From the NCBI GenBank assembly GCA_002315625.1, contig DCHH01000084.1:13335-32587 (forward strand): a stretch of 19,253 bases of DNA. The letters are read 5' to 3'. Positions within the stretch are counted from its first letter, which is position 1, and the number at the start of each line of letters is the position of its first letter. The DNA comes from Bacteroidales bacterium UBA1757 (lineage in GTDB: Bacteria; Bacteroidota; Bacteroidia; Bacteroidales; UBA1402). A program made the translations under genes and the position numbers. Below the pieces are notes generated by a model. It did no database searches. It saw only the letters and a list, made by a program, of their open reading frames with translations, and had not been told where the DNA came from. Positions 7,535 through 15,312 of this stretch are shown here, piece after piece.

Positions 7535-7996
7535 CTAACGGATTCTGTCATAGTTCCTTACCTTGTTCTCATCACGAAGAATCGCATTCAGGGCAAGGAA
7601 GTCAAACACGCCTGCCAGCAACGGGAATGCCGACCCGAATCCGAATCCGAACGACGCATCCAACTGGTGCTTGGTTATGAGCAGGAAAATAAGGTAGCAA
7701 AGATAAAAGCCAAGCAGGGCGACGAGGTTGAAGATGCAGAACCTCGACTGCAACATCCGCTTTTTGAAGCAGAAGATGGCCACAAAGGCACTCAGCGCAC
7801 AAATTGCCAGCACGACGCCCAAGGCCCAGAAATGAATCACAGCACTTCCGTCGCCGACCTCCTGCTGCACGACAAATGCCTCAAAGGAATAGGCCGTACC
7901 ATCTGAGGCAAAGAATGTGCCCCAGGGGAAATAGAATGCTCCAATGGCACACGCTACCACCAACAGGAGATAAAGTGTCTGGATACGCTGTATCAT
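7535..7996 (-). CDS. DUF4293 family integral membrane protein
   Basis: A 153-residue protein with four predicted membrane helices (about 6-25, 56-77, 86-107 and 120-140). It begins with the family-typical MIQRIQTLYLLL and ends with VRNYDRIR, both recognisable from Bacteroidetes DUF4293 members. No catalytic motif is visible and the function is unknown. The gene lies 10 bases after the omega-like gene and 15 bases before rhaM, so it is clearly part of the bamD operon. Conservation of this neighbourhood suggests an envelope-related role, but that is only inference from position. A GFGFGS repeat (residues 117-122) precedes the last helix. Confidence 0.85.
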   Translation of the reverse strand: MIQRIQTLYLLLVVACAIGAFYFPWGTFFASDGTAYSFEAFVVQQEVGDGSAVIHFWALGVVLAICALSAFVAIFCFKKRMLQSRFCIFNLVALLGFYLCYLIFLLITKHQLDASFGFGFGSAFPLLAGVFDFLALNAILRDENKVRNYDRIR

Positions 7997-8006
7997 GACT
8001 TTTCTA

Positions 8007-8330
8007 CTATTTATTGTCCTTCAGAGGATTACGGTAATAAATCTTGCCGTCTTCGTACTCCTGGGTTGCAATAAGGGTAGGCTTTGGCAGCTTCTCGTAG
8101 AAACGCGAAATCTCAATCTGTTCACGGTTCTCGAAGACCTCTTCCAGATTGTCGGTATAGGGGGCGAACTCCTGAAGTTTCTTCTCCAATTCGTTCTTGA
8201 TTTCCACACTAATCTGATTGGCACGCTTTGAAATGACTGCCACAGCCTCATACAGATTTTCATCACCTACCAAAGCACGCAGGTCACGGGTCTGGGTCGT
8301 GGTCGGTGCAGTAACTTTCTTGTAATCCAT
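8007..8330 (-). CDS. rpoZ: RNA polymerase omega-like subunit (Bacteroidetes type)
   Basis: A 107-residue protein resembling the Rpb6/omega-type subunit annotated in Bacteroidetes. Omega helps assemble and stabilise the beta-prime subunit. The visible core is DENLYEAVAVISKRANQISVEIKNELEKKLQEF (about 23-55), matching the omega pattern of a helix with RA.Q...E..., followed by a C-terminal extension ending YEDGKIYYRNPLKDNK that is typical of the Bacteroidetes form. I chose ATG at 8328-8330, which immediately follows the bamD stop (8333); an earlier in-frame start at 8360 would overlap bamD and adds only MRKTINNKII. The bamD-omega-DUF4293 order is a recurring Bacteroidales arrangement. The gene symbol follows annotation custom; sequence similarity to E. 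coli omega is weak. Confidence 0.8.
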   Translation of the reverse strand: MDYKKVTAPTTTQTRDLRALVGDENLYEAVAVISKRANQISVEIKNELEKKLQEFAPYTDNLEEVFENREQIEISRFYEKLPKPTLIATQEYEDGKIYYRNPLKDNK

Positions 8331-8332
8331 AA

Positions 8333-9145
8333 TTATTTTGTTGTTAATTGTTTTTCGCAATAGTCAAAAATATGCTTTGCCTCCTTCAAGTGTGAACTTT
8401 CGGGGTATTCGTTGGCAAAACTGAAGTACTCATCCCTCACGGCGCGGAAGCGCTCAGCCTTCTGGACATCGACACTCATCTTGGCATACTCGAAACGGGC
8501 CTGCAGTATCAGGAAAGCCAGATCGTGACGGTAACGGGAGTTCGGGAAATCAACCAGGGCATTGTTGGCGGTGATGATGCACGACTCGTAGTTGTTACCC
8601 AGAAAGTTTCCTAAGTTCAGGTAGAGCTGGCTGTTGAGGTATGCCTTGTAGGCCAGCTTTTCCATAAGTTCGTTGAGCATGAATTCCACTTCCTCACGCC
8701 TGTCGCTGTAGGGGTAGTACTCCAAAAAGACATTCAGTTCATCCATTGCCGAAACAGTTCCCTCCTGCGAAAGGCGGGGATCCGGCGAATTGATGTATGC
8801 CGACTTGCCCGACATGAAGCGGCAATCCTCGGCAAAATTGCCTTTGGGGAAGGTCTTGTAATAGAGCTGGTACTGCGCCGTGGCTGAATAATAGTCCTTT
8901 GAACGGTAGTAGGAGTTGGCCAGCATATAGACAGCCTGCTCAGCACGGTCAGTACCTTTATATACAGGCTTCATATCCTCAAGCAGTTCAATTGCCTTGC
9001 GGTACTTGCCCTGCTCGTAGTATTCGTTTGCCTTGCTCCACTTCGCCTCATAGTCATCACTCCTGAGCAGTCGGTAGTGGGCACAGGAAGATAATCCGCA
9101 CAAAGTCAGCAGTATGACGAAAAAGTATTTCAGCTTTGAGTCCAT
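8333..9145 (-). CDS. bamD: Outer membrane protein assembly factor BamD (lipoprotein)
   Basis: A 270-residue lipoprotein of the BAM complex, which inserts beta-barrel proteins into the outer membrane. The signal peptide is a basic N-terminus, the hydrophobic core FFVILLTLCGL and a lipobox LSSC with C21 as the lipidated cysteine. The mature part consists of helical TPR-type repeats: WSKANEYYEQGKYRKAIELLEDM, then AEQAVYMLANSYYRSKDYYSATAQYQLYYKTFP (a BamD hallmark), ending in AKHIFDYCEKQL. Length matches the family. It is the first gene of the run to the HU-SPOR gene and has its own strong promoter just upstream. Its stop is two bases before the omega-like gene's start codon, indicating translational coupling. 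Confidence 0.93.
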   Translation of the reverse strand: MDSKLKYFFVILLTLCGLSSCAHYRLLRSDDYEAKWSKANEYYEQGKYRKAIELLEDMKPVYKGTDRAEQAVYMLANSYYRSKDYYSATAQYQLYYKTFPKGNFAEDCRFMSGKSAYINSPDPRLSQEGTVSAMDELNVFLEYYPYSDRREEVEFMLNELMEKLAYKAYLNSQLYLNLGNFLGNNYESCIITANNALVDFPNSRYRHDLAFLILQARFEYAKMSVDVQKAERFRAVRDEYFSFANEYPESSHLKEAKHIFDYCEKQLTTK

Positions 9146-9161
9146 TTTTGCAAAAAGTCCG

Positions 9162-9193
9162 CAAATTTAGACAAACTAACCAACTCCGCCAAA
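9162..9193 (-). promoter_or_regulatory. Bacteroidetes-type promoter of the bamD operon
   Basis: On the minus strand TTTG (plus CAAA at 9190-9193) is followed by a 20-base spacer and TAAATTTG (plus 9162-9169), an exact match to TTTG-N20-TAnnTTTG. The -7 element ends 16 bases before the bamD ATG, so the leader would be very short. It lies just after the ACT gene stop at 9230, making bamD transcription independent of that gene. Confidence 0.7.
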
Positions 9194-9229
9194 TTCAAAT
9201 GGCAAAATAATCAAAATGTCCTTTTCTCT

Positions 9230-9658
9230 TCAGAACGTTTCTACGTGCGACGCGTCCAGGATGGTTTTGTGATGGTCTTCAAGGACTTTCACACATACGT
9301 CCAGTTTGTCGGGGCAGATAATGATATTGGCGTGCTCGCCCACTGCGAAAGCGTACATGTATTCGACTGTGATTCCCTGGTCGGAGAAGAGCCCAAGAAC
9401 CTTGCTCAGTTCGCCCGGCTGGTTGTCAATCTGAAGGCAAAGGACATCCGACAGGGATACTGCGAAACCCTTTTCCAGCAGGACACGGCGCGCTTCGAAC
9501 GGGTCGGAGACTACCATGCGCATTATGCCGAAATCACTGCTCTCGGCTATGTTGAAGGCTGACAGGTTGATGTGGGCCTGGCCCAGGGCGGTCGTCAGTT
9601 CCGTCAGGCGGCCGTAACGGTTTTCCAGGAAGACTGATAGTTGCTTGATTATGTTCAT
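9230..9658 (-). CDS. Tandem ACT-domain protein
   Basis: A 142-residue protein made of two ACT-like halves. The first (about 1-68) begins IIKQLSVFLENRYGRLTELTTALGQAHINLSAFNIAE; the second (about 70-142) contains LCLQIDNQPGELSKVLGLFSDQGITVEYMYAF. ACT domains bind small ligands, often amino acids, and control partner enzymes; there is no catalytic motif. The neighbour upstream is a phenylacetate-CoA ligase family gene. In many anaerobes this ACT type sits next to that ligase and to indolepyruvate:ferredoxin oxidoreductase (iorAB), suggesting a regulatory role in aromatic amino-acid or aryl-acid metabolism. No iorAB is visible here. The ATG at 9656-9658 is preceded by an A-rich leader; 171 bases rich in palindromes separate it from the ligase gene. 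Confidence 0.85.
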   Translation of the reverse strand: MNIIKQLSVFLENRYGRLTELTTALGQAHINLSAFNIAESSDFGIMRMVVSDPFEARRVLLEKGFAVSLSDVLCLQIDNQPGELSKVLGLFSDQGITVEYMYAFAVGEHANIIICPDKLDVCVKVLEDHHKTILDASHVETF

Positions 9659-9678
9659 ATTATATTGTTTTTTTATGG

Positions 9679-9797
9679 GGCCTCGCTTCGCTTGGCCTGT
9701 TTTTCGCTCTTGACGTTCCTACTGGTAACGGAACTCGCTTCGCTCGTTCCTCCTTATCTATCCCCCCGACCCCTCCGGGTCGGCCCCCAGCGGGGGC
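9679..9797. repeat. Cluster of four palindromes (REP-like) between ligase and ACT genes
   Basis: Four short inverted repeats lie in a row. GGCC arms at 9679-9682/9694-9697 and GGAAC/GTTCC arms at 9730-9734/9746-9750 both flank a TCGCTTCGCT core. CCGACCC/GGGTCGG (9766-9772/9777-9783) has a 4-base loop, and GCCCCC/GGGGGC (9783-9788/9792-9797) a 3-base loop. No T-run follows any of them on the minus strand. The GCTTCGCT-type core recalls the repeat at 15303-15340. This non-coding stretch breaks up two genes that are often closely linked. Confidence 0.6.
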
Positions 9798-9829
9798 TTG
9801 CACCGACTGCGAGCAGGGGTGAAGTGCGG

Positions 9830-11128
9830 TTAATATACCTTTCTAAGATCGGTGACGTGGACGGATTTGCCGGTGGTGCGCTGTATGGAGTTGGGTTCGA
9901 CAAGTTTCAGGACGGGGCCGATGCCTAGTACGCTCTGCAGGCGGTGTGTGATGCGCTTGCTGAGGTCAAGCACACGGCTCAGATTGTCAGAGAAACACTC
10001 GGGCCTCATTTCGACATGAATCTCGAACGTATCGGTATTGTTGACACGATCCACGAAAATGTGATAGTGCGGTGCCACCTCCGGGAACTCCAGAAGGACG
10101 CTCTCCACCTGAGTCGGGAACACATTGACACCACGGATAATAAGCATATCATCGCTGCGTCCCTTAATCTTCTCCATCCTCACGAAACTGCGTCCGCACG
10201 GGCAAGGCTCATAGACCAGACGGGTAAGATCCTTAGTCCGGTATCTCAGCACTGGCATTCCCTCCTTATAGATAGTAGTGAACACCAGCTCGCCGATTTC
10301 CCCCTGAGCCACAGGCTTAAGTGTCTTGGGGTCAATGATTTCCGGGATGAACATATCCTCATTGATATGCATACCGTTCTGCTCGGAGCAGTTGTATGAA
10401 ACTCCAGGGCCCATAACTTCAGTCAGGCCATAGATATCGTATGCCTTGATGCCGAGCTTATTCTGAATTTCGGTACGCATTGCCTCGGTCCAAGGCTCTG
10501 CGCCGAAGAATCCGGTGCGCAGCCTCAATTTATCCTTCACCCCCATTTTCTCAATTGTCTCAGCCAGATAAAGAGCATACGACGGGGTACAACAAAGCAC
10601 CGTTGAACCGAAGTCGGTCATCAGCTGAATCTGCTTTTCTGTATTACCTGTAGAAATCGGAATAACCGAAGCACCGATACGCTCGGCACCACTGTGGGCA
10701 CCAAGTCCGCCAGTGAACAGGCCGTAGCCGAATGCGATATGGAAAATGTCGCTCTTTCCGCAACCGCCGGCAGTAAATGTACGTGCAAGTATTTCCGACC
10801 AGGTATTCAAGTCTTTCCGGGTATATCCAGCCACGATTGGTTTGCCGGTCGTACCTGACGAGGCATGCAGACGGACAATTTCAGACATCGGGGCGGAAAA
10901 CAGGCCGAAAGGATAGTTGTCACGAAGGTCGGTCTTAACTGTGAATGGGAGTTTTACAAGGTCTTCCACCGTCTGTATATCCTCAGGCGTGATGGAGAGT
11001 TCCTGCATCTTGCGGCGGTAAAACGGCGAGTTTGCATATACTCGCTCAACGGTCTCACGTAGCCGACTGCTCTGAATTAAATGCAGTTCATCGCGGCCCA
11101 TGCACTCAAATGTCTCATTCCAAATCAT
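9830..11128 (-). CDS. paaK: Phenylacetate-CoA ligase family protein (AMP-forming)
   Basis: A 432-residue adenylate-forming enzyme that activates phenylacetate or a related aryl acid to its CoA thioester using ATP. The phosphate-binding motif LHASSGTTGKP is at 87-97, followed by the DIYGLTEVMGPGVSYNC segment (substrate/adenylate region), RYRTKDLTRL, and the C-terminal GRSDDMLIIRGVNVFPTQVE with the usual hinge, ending in the mobile C-terminal domain with TTGKSVHVTDLRKVY. Length and motif order match PaaK. In gut anaerobes such ligases often work with 2-oxoacid:ferredoxin oxidoreductases on products of aromatic amino acids. The ACT gene lies downstream on the same strand. The natural substrate (phenylacetate, indoleacetate, other) cannot be fixed from sequence. 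Confidence 0.92.
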   Translation of the reverse strand: MIWNETFECMGRDELHLIQSSRLRETVERVYANSPFYRRKMQELSITPEDIQTVEDLVKLPFTVKTDLRDNYPFGLFSAPMSEIVRLHASSGTTGKPIVAGYTRKDLNTWSEILARTFTAGGCGKSDIFHIAFGYGLFTGGLGAHSGAERIGASVIPISTGNTEKQIQLMTDFGSTVLCCTPSYALYLAETIEKMGVKDKLRLRTGFFGAEPWTEAMRTEIQNKLGIKAYDIYGLTEVMGPGVSYNCSEQNGMHINEDMFIPEIIDPKTLKPVAQGEIGELVFTTIYKEGMPVLRYRTKDLTRLVYEPCPCGRSFVRMEKIKGRSDDMLIIRGVNVFPTQVESVLLEFPEVAPHYHIFVDRVNNTDTFEIHVEMRPECFSDNLSRVLDLSKRITHRLQSVLGIGPVLKLVEPNSIQRTTGKSVHVTDLRKVY

Positions 11129-11181
11129 ATCTCAATCAATTACAGAAAACCACTGCGAAAGACAAAGTCCGAATGGCGCTA

Positions 11182-11189
11182 CAAAATTA
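11182..11189 (-). promoter_or_regulatory. Candidate -7 element for the phenylacetate-CoA ligase gene
   Basis: The minus strand reads TAATTTTG, an exact TAnnTTTG match, about 54 bases before the ATG at 11128 in the 108-base gap after the lyase gene. The nearest TTTG (plus CAAA at 11214-11217) is 24 bases upstream, further than usual, so the assignment is tentative. Confidence 0.35.
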
Positions 11190-11236
11190 CACTTTTATCC
11201 TTAGATAATCCCCCAAAAAGCACATACGGATTACTC

Positions 11237-14089
11237 TTATTTTGCGAGGGTCATCAGGAATATGGCATTCAGGCTCCACTGGGCGCTGCCGTTGGTTCCG
11301 ACATTGGGGATTTCCCATTTTGTGTGAAGAATATCGGAGGGCTGCAGGAGGGTGCTTCCGTACAGGTCGCCGAACAACGGGCGAATGGTGATGTCGAAAT
11401 AGGGGTTGCGACGGCCGCGCAGGAACTCTTCCCACGCCCGGGCCTTCAGAGTCTCATCGCCGCTCTTCCACCCCGCGTACGCAGTAAGGCGAGGGGTGTT
11501 GAACGATGTAATCGGGCCCCAGTCGGCAGTCTCCTGAGTACGCATGGGGTCGTTCTCGGGCATGCTGTAGTAGAGACAGTAGTTGTACCAGCACTGCTGA
11601 AAAGCGGGATTGTCGATGTCATCCAGCATTTCGGCAAACAGTTCAAAACCGCCCATTATGGTGGCAAGATGCAGGGTATGGTCCGTTGCACCTTCCGGCC
11701 CTTCATAGATTATCTTGCCTGTTTCAGGATAGTAGCCCAAGGGGCCCTGTCCGGTAAAGCACCCGGCAGGAAGAGCTGCAAGGCAGTTCATTCCGGTCAT
11801 AAGCTTGTCGAGGTACTTCTTGTTGCCGGTCCTCTCCCACTCAATGAACCAGTTGGCAGCAAACGACGTCCAGTCGGGGCCCCAGCGCAGACGGGCAGGA
11901 GCCGATGAAGGAAATTGGCTGCGTGGCTTGGCTATCCGTAGCGGATCCCACTGCAGGGTAGTCCAGTCGGCATCGGTCACCTCGTGCATCAAGTCTCCCA
12001 TCCGCTCGTCGGTGGTCAGGTAGGCATAGAAACGCTTCCAGCCTGCCTGGGCAATACGGGCTTCCTTGGCACCGCACCCCCAGTGACTCACGTTATGGCG
12101 GCTTCCAAGCCCCTTGAGAGAGCCGGCATGATAGACATCCACTTCGGCAGTATGACGGCTCATGGCCTCAGCCATACGGAACACATCGCTGCGTCCTGTC
12201 CGCAGGAAACTGTACCACAGCCACATCTCGGGTGCGAGTTCTGTATTGTCCCATGCAAAGCCACCAACGTCGTAGAGCCACGAGTGACGCTCGCCGTCAT
12301 AGCTGTGCATCACGTCGCCATAGTTCCAGAAACCGTACCAGCGATTGTCCTCGACTGCCTGCTCATAGAATGCCAACAACTTGTCAAGTTGGGTCTCCAG
12401 CCATACGACCGTGTCACTCACACCTGCCTGCACAGCCGAGACACTGTCGGATGCCCACCCGTTATATGGCAGGCTCCAATGGGCTCCAAAGGCTTTCTTT
12501 GCGTGGTAATAGGCTGGCGTACAGAGCAGACGTGGCGGATTTGCTCCCCGCTCACTCCATCGCATTACCGTCTCGCGGGACGGAATGGCGTTGTAAGGAT
12601 ATAAGGTGAGAGTATGGGTTCGTCCGATTCCATACGGGGTGCTGAGACCTTCCTGAACATCCTCGTACGAGGCATTCAGCCCGTGGGGTATGGTGTCATA
12701 GTGACGGAGGTCCATGGCCGGGGCTTCCGGGCTCCACATCCAGATGTCCATACCAGCCTGCCGAGAGGCGGCATTGCTAACCTCCAGTGCCACAGGGTAC
12801 GACTGCCAGAAATCCTTCAGACTCACAGCCAGGCCGCCCGACACATCGCCCGCAAGCACCAATCCGGTTGCCCGGTAGCCACCGTCGCTGTAAATCCACG
12901 GGGAGGCCTGCTGGGTTCTTTTCTGTATGCTGAAGCCGTCGCAGTTGAGCTGTGTCAGCTTGAAGTCGTTCCAGACTGCCCACTCGCGCAAAAGCGCCTG
13001 GCCGCTTTCGTCAAACTCCTCGCGGTCAGCAATCCTTTCGCAGGCCATCTGACGGTGATAGACGCTGGGGCCTTGGGGTGGCAGACCGTAGCGGCGAAGG
13101 TTTTCCCTTTCCCGCTGTATAGCCTCGGGGCGACGGTCCTCAGGGCGTTTCATCGGATAGTCCTGTCGGCGCTCCTCCATTGAGCGGGAGGGTCGCAGCA
13201 CCCTCCGTCCGACCAGCGGCTGAACGGGCTCGTGCCAGAGACCGATTGTATCGTAGCTGTAGCGGTCGCCGGAGAAGAACACATGACGGTTATGCACCTC
13301 CTCACGAAAGGGAATATCGAAATGAACACCTAACCCCTTGACAAAGTCACATTGCGGATTTCCGTCATACAAAAAACTGTGAGTCAACTGTATGGCTACA
13401 TCATTATAGTAAATATAGAAGCGCAAGGTAAACGGAAGTGACAATACCGTGTCTGTTGAGACTTTATCAGTAAAATGGTCTCCCTCCACCTTGACCACCG
13501 CCCTCACAGGCCCGTTCTGCTCAAGGGTCACCTTATTTATATTGGTAGTATAATCCTTGTACGAAAGAATCTTTTCATTCCAACGGCTGCGGTCTTCGGT
13601 CTGAAGGAGCAACCTGCCGTTTAATGCAACCGGATTATCGCCGTAGCAGATGCTCTCGATCACATACTCGCCCGTTTTGGGGAAAGTGCACTGAAACAGC
13701 CCGTTGTCAATGATGAAAGCCGATTCCGTTTCGATAGATTTTATGGATTCAGCAGCGAACTCCTTGGCCACGCGACGCTCTTCACTGCGAGCCAAAGGCA
13801 TAAGCATCAGCTGGTCATTCAGGGTATCGGGCACGGAAGCGAACCCTATCCACTTGGGCGACCCGTCCGACCACGAAGCCATTACCCATTGCTGAACCGG
13901 ACTTGCCTTGCCATTATTGTCCATCAGGATGAACTTGGTATCTTTTCGGATTTCGCCCCGCAGGAACGGTACTCCCCAGCTCACTCCGGCCTTGGGGCCA
14001 GACTGTATGGGATGCAAGACAATGGAACCATCCTCAGCAGCGACAAGCAGAGGAAACAGCAACGCGATAATAAGAGATAATCGTTTCAT
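11237..14089 (-). CDS. Secreted YetA/PL26-like exo-rhamnogalacturonan lyase family protein
   Basis: A 950-residue protein with a signal peptide (MKRLSLIIALLFPLLVAA, cleavage near residue 18). The mature N-terminus (GVSWGVPFLRGEI, 35-47; then PVQQWVMASWSDGSPKWIGFA, 64-84) reads like the RIFT-barrel domain of the PcRGLX/YetA family. A central beta-rich domain carries IWMWSPEAPAMDLRHYD (449-465) and SYEDVQEGLSTPYGIGRT (474-491). The C-terminal half (about 520-950) is alpha-helical, fitting an alpha/alpha toroid, with NVSHWGCGAKEA. Characterised relatives cleave rhamnogalacturonan backbones from the end. An Arg/Glu/Pro-rich stretch at about 295-345 looks like an insertion. No SusC/SusD pair or other carbohydrate enzyme is visible nearby, so it is not in an obvious utilisation locus. 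It stands alone, divergent from the STAS-kinase gene. The substrate is inferred from family only. Confidence 0.75.
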   Translation of the reverse strand: MKRLSLIIALLFPLLVAAEDGSIVLHPIQSGPKAGVSWGVPFLRGEIRKDTKFILMDNNGKASPVQQWVMASWSDGSPKWIGFASVPDTLNDQLMLMPLARSEERRVAKEFAAESIKSIETESAFIIDNGLFQCTFPKTGEYVIESICYGDNPVALNGRLLLQTEDRSRWNEKILSYKDYTTNINKVTLEQNGPVRAVVKVEGDHFTDKVSTDTVLSLPFTLRFYIYYNDVAIQLTHSFLYDGNPQCDFVKGLGVHFDIPFREEVHNRHVFFSGDRYSYDTIGLWHEPVQPLVGRRVLRPSRSMEERRQDYPMKRPEDRRPEAIQRERENLRRYGLPPQGPSVYHRQMACERIADREEFDESGQALLREWAVWNDFKLTQLNCDGFSIQKRTQQASPWIYSDGGYRATGLVLAGDVSGGLAVSLKDFWQSYPVALEVSNAASRQAGMDIWMWSPEAPAMDLRHYDTIPHGLNASYEDVQEGLSTPYGIGRTHTLTLYPYNAIPSRETVMRWSERGANPPRLLCTPAYYHAKKAFGAHWSLPYNGWASDSVSAVQAGVSDTVVWLETQLDKLLAFYEQAVEDNRWYGFWNYGDVMHSYDGERHSWLYDVGGFAWDNTELAPEMWLWYSFLRTGRSDVFRMAEAMSRHTAEVDVYHAGSLKGLGSRHNVSHWGCGAKEARIAQAGWKRFYAYLTTDERMGDLMHEVTDADWTTLQWDPLRIAKPRSQFPSSAPARLRWGPDWTSFAANWFIEWERTGNKKYLDKLMTGMNCLAALPAGCFTGQGPLGYYPETGKIIYEGPEGATDHTLHLATIMGGFELFAEMLDDIDNPAFQQCWYNYCLYYSMPENDPMRTQETADWGPITSFNTPRLTAYAGWKSGDETLKARAWEEFLRGRRNPYFDITIRPLFGDLYGSTLLQPSDILHTKWEIPNVGTNGSAQWSLNAIFLMTLAK

Positions 14090-14106
14090 GTTTTATTGTG
14101 CTACTG

Positions 14107-14114
14107 CAAAAGTA
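14107..14114 (-). promoter_or_regulatory. Candidate -7 element for the lyase gene
   Basis: The minus strand reads TACTTTTG, an exact TAnnTTTG match, 17 bases before the lyase ATG. No clear TTTG is found at the -33 distance, so support is partial. Confidence 0.4.
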
Positions 14115-14130
14115 AGGTTTTTTCTCAAAA

Positions 14131-14163
14131 GTTGCATGACTGATTATTTTTGACGTATCTTTG
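14131..14163 (+). promoter_or_regulatory. Candidate Bacteroidetes-type promoter for the STAS-kinase gene
   Basis: TATCTTTG at 14156-14163 is an exact TAnnTTTG element. GTTG at 14131-14134 is a one-mismatch -33 element, with a 21-base spacer. It would give a leader of about 45 bases that contains a small GTCAG/CTGAC hairpin before the A-rich sequence at the ATG. Confidence 0.5.
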
Positions 14164-14214
14164 CCGATAGCATGCCGTCGTCAGACGGGCTGACCAAATT
14201 TAAAAACCAAAAAA

Positions 14215-15312
14215 ATGGAACCACAGAAAATCACCCTTTCAGGAAGCCTGCAGGCTATCGATATTGATACTGTTTTTTCATCTTTGGACAAAGGCGCCAT
14301 TTATCTCCTCGATTTCGACAATGTCAAGGAAATCGGTTTTGCAGCCGTCCGTACCCTCATTCAGAAAAAGGAAGCTGGGTTCAAGTTCCAGATTATCCAC
14401 GCTGAAGAGAGTGTCGCATCGTTTTTCGACCGTACCGGTGCATCCTCGTTCATAAGCGTCTGCCGCAAGGCCATCCCGTTTGATATCAGCGGATTGCCCG
14501 TTCAAGGCGAAAGCTATACTGCCAAAACCTATTTTCCCAGCGACGACACTATGGCCAAGGTCTATGCAGACTTCGTTCCCGAAGGGACTGCAACCAATGA
14601 CCTTCTCATTTCCCGCCTGGCAATGCTCGCCGGGATTGAAACCCCGATGGTCAGCGACCTTATCAAAGTAGGTGAAAAGCAGTACGGCATCCTCTTTGAG
14701 AGGGTTCTGCACAAGCGTTCCTTCGCCCGTGCCATCTCTCAGGAACCCGAGCGCATTGATGAGTTTGCCCGCCGCTTTACCAAAATGGCAAAGCAATTAC
14801 ACGCCACTCCTTGCAATACCGCCGTCTTCCCCGACCATGGTGCACGCATCAAGGATGCAGTTGAACACTCGTTTCAATACACCGAGAGCGAGCGCAATAA
14901 ACTCCTAAAGATTGTGGCTTCCGTTCCACCAGCACAGACCTGCATCCACGGAGACCTTCACATCGGCAATATCATTACCAACGAAAAGAGCGATCTCTTC
15001 ATAGATCTGGGCGATTTCTCATACGGCAATCCGTTGTGGGACATCGCAATGCTTTATTTCCTCTGCCATCTCAATCCGATAGATGCAATGATTGAGGACA
15101 TGTTCCACGTCGGTATTCCGGTGATGCGTCACTTCTGGCAGCTGTTCGCCAATTACTATTTCGGTGCCGACACCGAGGCAAAGCAGCAGGAAGTCCATAA
15201 CAAGATGCGTCCATTGGGTGCCGTCCAGATGGTATATCTGGTCTATCACTACCACAGCGACCAGCCGTTCATGACCCCGACCGTCCGCCGGATTCTTGCT
15301 GAAATTAATTGA
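14215..15312 (+). CDS. STAS-like domain fused to APH-type (TIGR02172-like) kinase
   Basis: A 365-residue fusion. Residues 1-about 95 look like a STAS/anti-sigma-factor-antagonist domain: ITLSGSLQAIDI, AIYLLDFDNVKEIGFAAVRTLI (28-49), then FQIIHAEESVASFFDRTGASSFI. At the place where STAS antagonists carry the phosphorylated serine (D-S-x-G), this protein reads IGFAAVR, so the usual acceptor is missing. Residues about 100-365 are an aminoglycoside-phosphotransferase-like kinase: catalytic loop IHGDLHIGN with D247 and N252, then metal site IDLGD (D264) and YGNPLWDIA. The N-terminal glycine-rich loop is not typical, but AKVY (114-117) may hold the ATP lysine. The protein kinase-like fold in this family phosphorylates small molecules or is regulatory; the substrate is unknown. 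The stop codon lies inside a terminator stem. It converges on a homologous kinase that is coupled to an NRPS. Confidence 0.75.
   Translation: MEPQKITLSGSLQAIDIDTVFSSLDKGAIYLLDFDNVKEIGFAAVRTLIQKKEAGFKFQIIHAEESVASFFDRTGASSFISVCRKAIPFDISGLPVQGESYTAKTYFPSDDTMAKVYADFVPEGTATNDLLISRLAMLAGIETPMVSDLIKVGEKQYGILFERVLHKRSFARAISQEPERIDEFARRFTKMAKQLHATPCNTAVFPDHGARIKDAVEHSFQYTESERNKLLKIVASVPPAQTCIHGDLHIGNIITNEKSDLFIDLGDFSYGNPLWDIAMLYFLCHLNPIDAMIEDMFHVGIPVMRHFWQLFANYYFGADTEAKQQEVHNKMRPLGAVQMVYLVYHYHSDQPFMTPTVRRILAEIN

Noticed and set aside
9679..9797. CRISPR array or riboswitch in the ligase-ACT gap
   Set aside because: The palindromes differ in sequence and spacing with no regular repeat-spacer pattern, and I see no riboswitch core; they fit REP-like elements better.
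11081..11908. A 275-codon open frame on the plus strand across the ligase and lyase genes
   Set aside because: It is antisense to the C-terminal part of the lyase-like gene and the start of the ligase gene, with no motif and a composition typical of a shadow frame.
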